Shown here: positions 52,765 to 60,022 of the stretch, piece after piece
Layout: every line of letters begins with the position of its first letter
How positions within the stretch are numbered: the stretch's first letter is position 1
Source: CAVQND01 sp049518415
Lineage (GTDB): Bacteria > Verrucomicrobiota > Verrucomicrobiia > Limisphaerales > UBA8199
Length of the DNA: 64,000 nucleotides
NCBI GenBank assembly: GCA_049518415.1
Contig: JBEKRX010000023.1
Coordinates: forward strand, 15,537 to 79,536
Direction: 5' to 3'
Made by a program: the position numbers and the translations under genes
Notes under the pieces: generated by a model
The model's input: the letters and a program-made list of their open reading frames with translations, nothing else
What the model was told of the DNA's origin: nothing
Databases searched by the model: none

Positions 52765-52872
52765 CCCGCATATCTCTTAAGGGCGGCGCGGCCGCCACCG
52801 AAGCGGCAGGGACGCGTTCCACCTGGCTGGTGCGGGGCAGAAGCAATGCACCCCGGCGGTTCTTCGTCTGAC

Positions 52873-54246
52873 CTACAAGGACCATCCCTCGCGGTACTTA
52901 TAGTGCAGGAGGGCGTTAGCGTCGTCGTTGTCGGTGCGCAGCTTTTCGCCGTCCCAGCAGAGTTTTTCTCCGCCGAGGCGGACGGAGACGGTGCCGAGCA
53001 GGACGGCCTCGGTGAGCGGGCCGGCGAAGTCAAAGTTGGAGCGGGTGGGGGAACCGGTCTTGCAGGCGGCGAGGAATTCTTTGTAATGGCCGATGGAACG
53101 GGGAAGGGTCTTGGGGGGGCGTTTATACTGCTGGTGGCGTTTTTCAGGGAGCAGGCGCGGGCTCTCGCCGCCCCAGCCTTTGACGAGCATTTTGCCTTGG
53201 TCGCCGACAAAGATGATTCCGTCCTCAGGGTCCAGGGGGCGTCCGTCTTCCAATTCCTGGGGCCTGGGCGGCAGGAGGCCGCCATCGTACCAGTGCACCG
53301 TGACGGGCGGCAGGTCGCCACGGGCGGGGAACTCGTAATGAACGATTGAGGCCAGAGGCAAGGTGTCGGGATAAACCGGGGTGGAGCTGGAGTGAACGGA
53401 GAGCGGGGCGCCCAGCTTGAGGGCGGAGAAGACGGGGGCCAGGTTGTGGATGCCCATATCGCCAAGGCCGCCGGAGCCGAAATCCCACCAGCCGCGCCAT
53501 TTGAAGGGGACATAAGCCGGGTGATAAGGGCGCCAGGGGGCGGGGCCGAGCCAGAGGTCCCAATCCAGGGTATTGGGAACCGGCTGGGTGTCTTTGGGGC
53601 GCTCGACGCCCTGGGGCCAATAGCAGGGCAGCTTGCCGCGGTGCGTGGGGCGGTCCGACCAGACATGCACTTCGCGCACGGGGCCGAGGGCGCCGTCGGC
53701 GAGCCATTCGTTGATCAGGCGGTTGCCTTCGAAGGCCATGCCCTGGTTGCCCATCTGGGTGGCCACCTTGGCCTGGCGGGCGGCTTTGGCCAGTGCCCGC
53801 GCCTCGAACACGGTCCGGGTGAGCGGTTTTTCGCAATAGACGGCCTTGCCGTGTTTGAGGGCCGCCATCGCCGCCACGGCATGATTATGGTCGGGCGTGG
53901 CAATCACCACGGCGTCAATGCCCTTCTCGGTGTCGAGCATGACGCGGAAGTCGCGGTATTTCTTGGCGTCCGGATACTGGTTGAAGGTATGCGCGGCATA
54001 GGCCCAATCGACATCGCAGAGGGCGACGATGTTTTCGCCTTTCATTTCGGCCAGGTCACTGGCGCCCTGGCCGCCGATGCCGATGCCGGCGAGGTTGAGT
54101 TTTTCGTTCGGGGACAGGTTGCCGGGTCCGCCCAGGACGTGCCTGGGCACGAGGGTGAACGCGGCCGCGGCGGCGGAATGTGCCAGGAAGGCGCGCCGGG
54201 AGAGCCGTCCGTCCGGCTCCTGGGTTTGGTCGTTGGAAGCTTTCAT
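52873..54246 (-). CDS. Tat-exported Gfo/Idh/MocA family oxidoreductase
   Basis: A 457-residue protein from ATG 54246. The Tat signal is LSRRAFLAHSAAAAAFTLVP. The Rossmann domain holds LNLAGIGIGGQGASDLAEMK (GxGGxG) and VVIATPDHNHAVAAMAALKH, and the catalytic motif is VYCEKPLTRT (E-K-P). The C-terminal half contains PAYVPFKWRGWWDFGSGGLG, DMGIHNLAPVFSALKLGAPL, typical of the bacteroidetal/planctomycetal exported subgroup. The substrates are sugars or their derivatives; exact reaction unknown. The reading frame stays open upstream to 54477, which I reject because the Tat signal starts at 54246. Confidence 0.87.
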   Translation of the reverse strand: MKASNDQTQEPDGRLSRRAFLAHSAAAAAFTLVPRHVLGGPGNLSPNEKLNLAGIGIGGQGASDLAEMKGENIVALCDVDWAYAAHTFNQYPDAKKYRDFRVMLDTEKGIDAVVIATPDHNHAVAAMAALKHGKAVYCEKPLTRTVFEARALAKAARQAKVATQMGNQGMAFEGNRLINEWLADGALGPVREVHVWSDRPTHRGKLPCYWPQGVERPKDTQPVPNTLDWDLWLGPAPWRPYHPAYVPFKWRGWWDFGSGGLGDMGIHNLAPVFSALKLGAPLSVHSSSTPVYPDTLPLASIVHYEFPARGDLPPVTVHWYDGGLLPPRPQELEDGRPLDPEDGIIFVGDQGKMLVKGWGGESPRLLPEKRHQQYKRPPKTLPRSIGHYKEFLAACKTGSPTRSNFDFAGPLTEAVLLGTVSVRLGGEKLCWDGEKLRTDNDDANALLHYKYREGWSL

Positions 54247-54742
54247 AGTCCGGTTTGGCCAGGTGAGAGGGCGAAGCTGAAACGAAACGGGGTTCGCATC
54301 GCGCCAAGCTAGCGCGGTGTTCCCTAAATAGCCACACATTTGTTGCGCCGGATGGGGGTCCTGCACGGGCGCGACGAGGGAGCATGTCCGCGCGGCGGGG
54401 GAGGGCTCCCGTCGCTTCCCTGACGAAGGAATTCTCCCCGGACCCTGGTTGCGGCCGCGCCGCGCAAAGCGGGCCATTTCACAAATCCGCGGGCGTATTC
54501 GGCGGTTCTTTTCCGCGCAGACGGCGTTGCTCGCACCTCATCCCGACAGGTCGGGAGGGAGATGCTCGGTGCTCGCGCCTTGGCTGCACGATTTTGATTG
54601 TTTTCAAACAAGCTGGCAGTATAATCGCGCAAACTCGATCACCTTACGAGCCAGGGCAGGAGTGCTTCCTGTCCGTGTCTATCCGTGTTGATCCGTGGTT
54701 AAACTCGATTCGTACCGCCAGGCCCGCCCACCAAATCAGAGC
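54247..54742. other. Gene-free stretch with a 72-bp repeat
   Basis: No gene seen. It holds copy 1 of the 72-bp repeat (54469-54540, GCGGGCCATTTCACAAATCC), also found at 58407-58478, and a TCCGTGTCTATCCGTGTTGA type tract near 54673, common as repeat DNA. No clear promoter for the E1 gene is visible. Confidence 0.6.
54469..54540. repeat. 72-bp repeat, copy 1 (upstream of E1)
   Basis: 72 bp starting GCGGGCCATTTCACAAATCC and ending GACGGCGTTGCTCGCACCTC plus A. Copy 2 at 58407-58478 is in the same orientation and begins at the last base of the E2 stop codon, so the two copies bracket the E1-E2 gene pair. Four mismatches were seen. Confidence 0.85.
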
Positions 54743-57043
54743 ATGACAAACTCACCGGCATATCTCAGCGATTCGCGGCCGAAGTTCACCCCCTTTGAAA
54801 TTGATTGCGGCCGCATCCCGGCCTATTGCTACCAGGGCAACCTCGCCGCCGAACTCCAGGCCCATACCCTCACGCCGGCCGAGGCCGCCGCTCTCCTGGA
54901 AGACATGCTGGTCATCCGCGAACTGGAGGAGATGATCGTCAAACTCCGCGCCGGCGCTTATGAGCCGCTGCGCGACTTCAACTACCGCGGGCCGACCCAT
55001 GTATCGGTGGGCCAGGAAGGCACCGCCGCCGGCGCCTGCGCGGCGCTGCAATTGGCCGACAACATCACCAGCACGCACCGCGGACACGGCGAGAGCCTGG
55101 CCAAGGGCACCGTGGCCCTCCGCCAGATGACCGACCAGCAGCTCCGCCGGCGCGTGCCCAACTGCCGGGCCACCCGGCACGCCGACCTCCTGGAGGCCGC
55201 CCTGGAAGAACACCTCTATCGCACGCTCTGCGAACTCTTTGGCAAGGAGGACGGCTATTGCCGGGGGCGCGGCGGCTCGATGCACATCGCCGATTTCTCC
55301 GTCGGCCACCTCGGCGCCAACGCCATCGTCGGCGGCGGCGTGCCGATTGCCACCGGCGCCGCCCTGGCCAACCGCTACCTGGCCCGCGGCAACGTCGTCT
55401 GCTGCTTCGCCGGCGACGGCGCCTACGCCAACGGCGTCGTGCTGGAGTCCCTGAATTTCGCCGCCCAGGCCCAGTTCACCAACCACCTGGCCGACGGCCA
55501 CCCGGCGGGCCTGCCGATCATCTTCCTGATTTGCAACAACCACTACGGCATGACCGGGCGTTGCGATGACGAAGTGATGGGCGTCGAGCGCCTGGCTCGC
55601 CGGGCGGCCGGCTTTGCGACCAACAACATGCACGCGGAGGTGGTCAACGGGATGAACGTGCTGGCCGTGCGCGACGCCGTGCGGCGCGCCGCCGGGCTGT
55701 GCCGGCAAGGCCAGGGGCCCGTGCTGCTGGACGTGGACTGCTACCGCTATTGGGGCCACTCCCTGAGCGACCCGCGCCACGAGTACCGCACGCGGGAGGA
55801 AGAGGCCGCCTGGAAGGCCGTGGACGCCATCGAGTCTTACAAGCGCGAACTCCTGGCGGCCAAGGTGCTCGACACCACCGGCATCGCCGCCCTGCAACGG
55901 CGGGTCGCCGAGCGCCAGGCCCGCGCCGCCACGCGCGCCGCGGCGGCCCCCGACCCCGCCCCCGAGGCGGTGCTCACCTTCATGTACACCGATACCAAGT
56001 GCCAGACCGTGCCGGCGCCGTTCGCGGGGGCGGCCCACCTCGGCCCGCTGCCGGAGGTCAAGCGGGTCAACGGCCAACTGAGCTACAAGGACGCCCTCAA
56101 GGAAGCCCTGGTGCAGGAGATGCTCCGCGACCAACGGGTGATCTTCTATGGCGAAGACGTGGCCGACTACGGCGGCGCCTTCAAGGTGACCAAGGGCCTG
56201 CTCGAGGCCTTCGGGCGCGACCGCGTGTTCAATACCCCCATCAGCGAGGCCTGTATCTGCGGCACCGCCTGCGGCGCGGCCATGAACGGCCTGCGACCGG
56301 TGGTCGAACTGATGTATTTCGATTTCGCGCTGATGTCCTCCGACCAGATCAGCAACCAGGCGGCCAAATGGCACTACATGAGCGGCGCTCAGACCGAAGT
56401 GCCGCTCGTCATCCGCGCCTCCGCCGGGGCGGGCAAAGGCTATGGCGGCCAGCATTCGCAGACGCTCGAATCGGTCTTCTGCCACATCCCCGGCCTCTAC
56501 GTGGTCTATCCGGCCACCGCTTACGACGCCAAGGGCCTGCTCAAGGCCGCCATTCGGGACAACAACCCGGTCCTCTTCGTCGAGTCGCAAGCCCTCTACG
56601 GCCTGAAAGGGCCCGTCCCCGAAGACGATTATCTGGTCCCGCTGGGCGTCGCCGAGGTGAGGCGGCCGGGCGGCGACCTTACCCTCGTGGCCTGGGGACC
56701 CGTCGTGCACGATTGCCTCCAGGCGGCGGACAAGCTCCAAGCCGAGCGCGGCGTCAGCGCCGAGGTCATTGACCTGCGCAGCCTCGTGCCGCTGGACCTG
56801 GAGACCGTCTTGCGCTCGGTGCGCAAGACCGGCCGCTGCGTCGTCGCCAGCCAGGCCGTCCACATCGGCAGCTACACCGCCGAGATTGCCTCGACCATCC
56901 AGGACGTAGCCTTCGATTACCTCGACGCCCCAGTCAAACGGGTCGGCGCCAAAAACGGCATCGCGCCCCAGTCCCACATTCTCGAGGCGGCCTTCCTCCC
57001 GAACGCCAACGACATCCTCGCCGCCGCCAACGCCCTCCTCTGA
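54743..57043 (+). CDS. Pyruvate dehydrogenase-type E1, alpha and beta fused
   Basis: A 766-residue fusion from ATG 54743. The alpha half (to about residue 430) has the thiamine diphosphate motif GDGAYANGVVLESLNFA (G224-D225-G226) ending in CNNHYG, GYCRGRGGSMHIADFSVGHL, YRYWGHSLSDP. An unusual insert at about 130-155 (DQQLRRRVPNCRATRHADLL) interrupts the alpha part. The beta half holds IFYGEDVADYGGAFKVTKGL, RVFNTPISEACICGTACGAA and AGKGYGGQHSQ. It decarboxylates pyruvate (or a branched-chain 2-oxo acid) and passes the acyl group to E2. E2 starts 8 bp downstream. Confidence 0.92.
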   Translation: MTNSPAYLSDSRPKFTPFEIDCGRIPAYCYQGNLAAELQAHTLTPAEAAALLEDMLVIRELEEMIVKLRAGAYEPLRDFNYRGPTHVSVGQEGTAAGACAALQLADNITSTHRGHGESLAKGTVALRQMTDQQLRRRVPNCRATRHADLLEAALEEHLYRTLCELFGKEDGYCRGRGGSMHIADFSVGHLGANAIVGGGVPIATGAALANRYLARGNVVCCFAGDGAYANGVVLESLNFAAQAQFTNHLADGHPAGLPIIFLICNNHYGMTGRCDDEVMGVERLARRAAGFATNNMHAEVVNGMNVLAVRDAVRRAAGLCRQGQGPVLLDVDCYRYWGHSLSDPRHEYRTREEEAAWKAVDAIESYKRELLAAKVLDTTGIAALQRRVAERQARAATRAAAAPDPAPEAVLTFMYTDTKCQTVPAPFAGAAHLGPLPEVKRVNGQLSYKDALKEALVQEMLRDQRVIFYGEDVADYGGAFKVTKGLLEAFGRDRVFNTPISEACICGTACGAAMNGLRPVVELMYFDFALMSSDQISNQAAKWHYMSGAQTEVPLVIRASAGAGKGYGGQHSQTLESVFCHIPGLYVVYPATAYDAKGLLKAAIRDNNPVLFVESQALYGLKGPVPEDDYLVPLGVAEVRRPGGDLTLVAWGPVVHDCLQAADKLQAERGVSAEVIDLRSLVPLDLETVLRSVRKTGRCVVASQAVHIGSYTAEIASTIQDVAFDYLDAPVKRVGAKNGIAPQSHILEAAFLPNANDILAAANALL

Positions 57044-57051
57044 GGCACCCC

Positions 57052-58407
57052 ATGGCTACCCCCATTGTCATCCCCAAGTTCGGGCAAATGACCGAAGAAA
57101 GCGCCATCGTCCAGTGGCTCAAGCGGGAGGGCGACCCGGTCGCCAAGGGTGACATCCTTTTCACCGTCGAGACCGACAAGTCGGTCATGGAGGTGGAGAG
57201 CTTCGCCGAGGGCACCTTGCTCAAAATCCTCGTCCAGCCGGGCGTTAGTGTGCCGGTCCAAACCACGGTCGGCTTCCTCGGCCAGCCCGGCGAGCCGCTC
57301 CCGGCCGTGACCGCCCCGGTGCCTGTAGTGGGGCAGGCGTCTCGCCTGCCATCAGCGCCGCCGCCTGTCGTGGGGCAGGCGTCTCGCCCGCCTCCAGCGC
57401 CGCCTGTCGTGGGGCAGGCGTCCCGCCTGCCATCAGTCGGCGGCGGGGCGGAACCCGCCCCGGCCCGGCTCCGGCTCAGCCCGCGCGCCAGGAGATTGGC
57501 GGCCGAGTGTGTCATCGACCCTGCTCGCATCGCGGGCTCCGGGCCCGGCGGACGCGTCGTGGAGAAGGACGTCCAGGCTTACCTGGAGGCCAGGGGCTAT
57601 AGCCGAATTCGCATCTCGCCCGCTGCCAAACAACTGGCGGCCAGGGAGAAGCTGGACCTCCTCACGCTGGCCGGCAGCGGTGTGTCGGGCCGGATCGGCG
57701 TGGGCGACGTCCAGCGGGCGCTGGCCGAGCGGCCGAGGCCAATGAGCAAGATGCGGCAGCTTATTGCCCAGCGGCTTGCCCAAAGCGTCGTCACCGCGCC
57801 GCACTTCTTCGTCACCGTGGAAGTGGATATGACCGGCCTGCTCTGGTTGCGCGCCCAGCTCAAGGAGCAAGGCGCCCCTTATACCGTCACGGACTTCATC
57901 TCCCAGGCCGTCGTGCTGACGTTGAAAGACTTTCCCGCGGTGAACAGTTCCACCGACGGCCAGAGCATCCGCTGGCACAGCCACGTGCACCTCGGGCTGG
58001 CGGTGTCGCTGGAACAGGGCTTGGTGGTGCCTGTCATCCGCCAGGCGGAGGAGCTCACCCTGGCTGAACTCAGCGCCCGCGCCGGCGAACTCGCCGACAA
58101 GGCCCGCCACGGCAAGCTGGCCCCGGATGAGATGACCGGCAGCACCTTTACGATCTCCAACATGGGCATGCTCGACCTCGAGAACTTCACCGCCATCATC
58201 AACCCCGGCGAGGCGGCCATCCTCGCCGTGGCCAGCGCCCTCAGGAAGCCGGTCGTCCGCGACGGCCAAGTCCTGGTCCGCTCGATCATGAAAATGACCC
58301 TCTCGTCCGACCACCGCCTCATCGACGGCGCCCTGGCGGCGCGCTTCATCAACGCCGTCAAGCAGAAGCTCGAGGACCTTGCCCTATGGAAGCTGCTGGC
58401 GGCTTAG
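57052..58407 (+). CDS. Dihydrolipoamide acyltransferase (E2)
   Basis: A 451-residue E2. The lipoyl domain carries the lipoylated K43 in VETDKSVMEVES. A linker of about residues 85-140 consists of three repeats VVGQASRLPSAPP / VVGQASRPPPAPP / VVGQASRLPSVGG, encoded by three inserted palindromic repeats. Two peripheral subunit-binding domains follow (LRLSPRARRLAAECVIDPAR and RISPAAKQLAAREKLDLLTL, each ending G-x-G-x-x-G-R). The catalytic domain ends with DHRLIDGALAARF (H421, D425). E2 forms the core of the pyruvate or 2-oxo acid dehydrogenase complex. It is 8 bp after E1 and probably co-transcribed with it. Confidence 0.92.
   Translation: MATPIVIPKFGQMTEESAIVQWLKREGDPVAKGDILFTVETDKSVMEVESFAEGTLLKILVQPGVSVPVQTTVGFLGQPGEPLPAVTAPVPVVGQASRLPSAPPPVVGQASRPPPAPPVVGQASRLPSVGGGAEPAPARLRLSPRARRLAAECVIDPARIAGSGPGGRVVEKDVQAYLEARGYSRIRISPAAKQLAAREKLDLLTLAGSGVSGRIGVGDVQRALAERPRPMSKMRQLIAQRLAQSVVTAPHFFVTVEVDMTGLLWLRAQLKEQGAPYTVTDFISQAVVLTLKDFPAVNSSTDGQSIRWHSHVHLGLAVSLEQGLVVPVIRQAEELTLAELSARAGELADKARHGKLAPDEMTGSTFTISNMGMLDLENFTAIINPGEAAILAVASALRKPVVRDGQVLVRSIMKMTLSSDHRLIDGALAARFINAVKQKLEDLALWKLLAA
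57326..57431 (+). repeat. Three in-frame palindromic repeats in the E2 linker
   Basis: GTGGGGCAGGCGTCTCGCC-TGCC type copies begin with TGGGGCAGG at 57329, 57371 and 57410. Spacings of 42 and 39 bp keep the frame. Each has an internal inverted repeat, GGCAGGCG/CGCCTGCC. Confidence 0.9.
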
Positions 58408-58478
58408 CGGGCCATTTCACAAATCCGCTGAGGTATTCGGCGGTTCTTTTTCGCGCAGACGGCGTTGCTCGCACCTCA
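58407..58478. repeat. 72-bp repeat, copy 2 (downstream of E2)
   Basis: Copy of 54469-54540, starting at the last base of the E2 stop codon and in the same orientation. The rest of the 364 bp gap to the next gene is filled by the long dispersed repeat and a heptamer tract. Confidence 0.85.
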
Positions 58479-58490
58479 CAGATCGCTATA

Positions 58491-58715
58491 GTTCTTGACC
58501 GGCAAGACTCGTTGTCATCAGGTCAAGTTTCGCTGCGATTGCAATCCCGATTCCGAATCCGAAGAAAAACGATCGTTGGTTATTGAAGAATGCCCGCGGC
58601 TGACGCCGAATGAACTTTCGGACTGGGGACTCAATGACCAATAAGCAATACTCAATACTCAATGCTCAATGAACCTCTCCGGGCAGACTCGATTCCACAG
58701 GTGGTCTGAGGCGCA
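58491..58715. repeat. Long dispersed repeat, copy 2
   Basis: About 225 bp matching 41242-41494 in the same orientation: GTTCTTGACCGGCAAGACTC at 58491, AATGCTCAATGAACCTCTCC at about 58660. It lacks about 30 bp present in copy 1, and its palindrome (58544-58560) is truncated. AATACTC heptamers are at 58647-58667. Confidence 0.85.
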
Positions 58716-58735
58716 GCCTCGCTAATGTGTACTCA

Positions 58736-58763
58736 CGCCCTCCGCCCTCCGCCCTCCGCCCTT
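58736..58763 (+). repeat. Heptamer tandem repeat CGCCCTC, 4 copies
   Basis: Four tandem copies of CGCCCTC (the last CGCCCTT), ending nine bases before the GTG start of the mannitol dehydrogenase-like gene at 58772. Confidence 0.8.
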
Positions 58764-58771
58764 AGACCCCC

Positions 58772-60016
58772 GTGACCGCCATCCCTAGAACCTTCGTTGG
58801 CTTCGGCTTCGGCCCCATCCAGGCCGGGTTGTTCCTCTACGAGGCCTTTCGGTCGGGCAACTTCGAGCGGCTGGTGGTGGCGGAAATCGTGCCCGAGGTC
58901 GTGGCCGCCGTCCGCCGGGCCCGGGGCGCTTACCGGCTCAACATCGCCACCCGGTCCGGCCTGGAGGTGCAGGAAGTGCGCGGCGTGGAGATCTTCAATC
59001 CGCGCGCGCCCGCGGACGCGGAGGCGCTCGTCGCGGCCCTGGCGGAGGCCGGCGAAGTGTGCACGGCTTTGCCAAGCGTTGAGTTCTATGGGAGGGGAGA
59101 ACCGTCTGTGGCCGGTTTCATCACCCGGGCGATGCAACGGAAAGCGGCCCGGGGCGGCCTGCCTCCCTGCATCATCTATACGGCGGAGAATCACAACCAC
59201 GCGGCGGAGCTGCTGCAAGGACTTTGTGAACTGGGGCTGGATGCAAGCGCCCGCGCGGCGGTCCGGCGGACCGTGCAATTCCTGAACACGGTGATCGGCA
59301 AGATGAGCGGGGTGGTGACCGGGGCCGAGCCGATCCGGGCTGAGGGGCTGGCTTGCCTGGCGGAGGGCTTTGCCCAGGCCTTCCTGGTGGAAGAGTTCAA
59401 CCGCATCCTGGTGACCAGCATCGCGCTGCCCAATTTCCGCCGGGGCATCGAGGTGTTCCTCGAGCAACCCGACCTGCTCCCCTTCGAGGAGGCCAAGTTG
59501 TACGGGCACAACGCCGTCCACGCCCTCATCGGTTACCTCGCCCACCGGCAAGGCTGCCGCTTCATGTCCGAGGCCGCCGGCGACCGGCCCCTGATGACCC
59601 TGGCGCGGGAAGCGCTTTTGGCCGAATCGGGCCCCGCGCTGATGGCCCGGCACGGGGGACTGGACCCGCTTTTCACCCCGGCAGGTTACCAGGCTTATGC
59701 GGACGACCTGCTGGCCCGCATGACCAACCCTTTCCTGCGCGACCGCACCGAACGCGTCATCCGCGACACCCCCCGCAAGCTCGCCTGGGACGACCGCCTG
59801 ATCGGCACGATGCGCCTGGCCTTGGACGCCGGCCTCACGCCGGTCCGCTTTGCCCTCGGCGCGGCCGCCGCCCTCCAGACCCTGCCCGGCCCCGGCGACG
59901 CCCAAGCGCAATTGCGCGAACTCTGGCCGGTCGCCGATCAGCCGCCCGGCCGCAAGTCGCAACTCATCGCGCTCATCACCCAAGCCCAGGCAAAACTCAA
60001 AAAACAAGCGAATTAG
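58772..60016 (+). CDS. Mannitol-1-phosphate 5-dehydrogenase-like polyol dehydrogenase
   Basis: A 414-residue polyol-specific long-chain dehydrogenase from GTG 58772. The nucleotide-binding start is VGFGFGPIQAGLF (GxGxIQxGL). The catalytic K-x4-N-x2-H signature is KLYGHNAVH (K242, N247, H250), and AENHNHAAELL and VEEFNRILV match the family. The usual reaction is interconversion of mannitol 1-phosphate and fructose 6-phosphate with NAD. It lies between E2 and E3 of the 2-oxo acid dehydrogenase complex with a 6 bp gap to E3, an odd place for a polyol enzyme. No mannitol PTS or transporter gene is nearby. Exact polyol is uncertain. Confidence 0.75.
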   Translation: MTAIPRTFVGFGFGPIQAGLFLYEAFRSGNFERLVVAEIVPEVVAAVRRARGAYRLNIATRSGLEVQEVRGVEIFNPRAPADAEALVAALAEAGEVCTALPSVEFYGRGEPSVAGFITRAMQRKAARGGLPPCIIYTAENHNHAAELLQGLCELGLDASARAAVRRTVQFLNTVIGKMSGVVTGAEPIRAEGLACLAEGFAQAFLVEEFNRILVTSIALPNFRRGIEVFLEQPDLLPFEEAKLYGHNAVHALIGYLAHRQGCRFMSEAAGDRPLMTLAREALLAESGPALMARHGGLDPLFTPAGYQAYADDLLARMTNPFLRDRTERVIRDTPRKLAWDDRLIGTMRLALDAGLTPVRFALGAAAALQTLPGPGDAQAQLRELWPVADQPPGRKSQLIALITQAQAKLKKQAN

Positions 60017-60022
60017 TCTCAT

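Noticed and set aside
54752..56977. 741-codon minus-strand frame opposite E1
   Set aside because: Antisense to a certain E1 gene with all its motifs on the plus strand.
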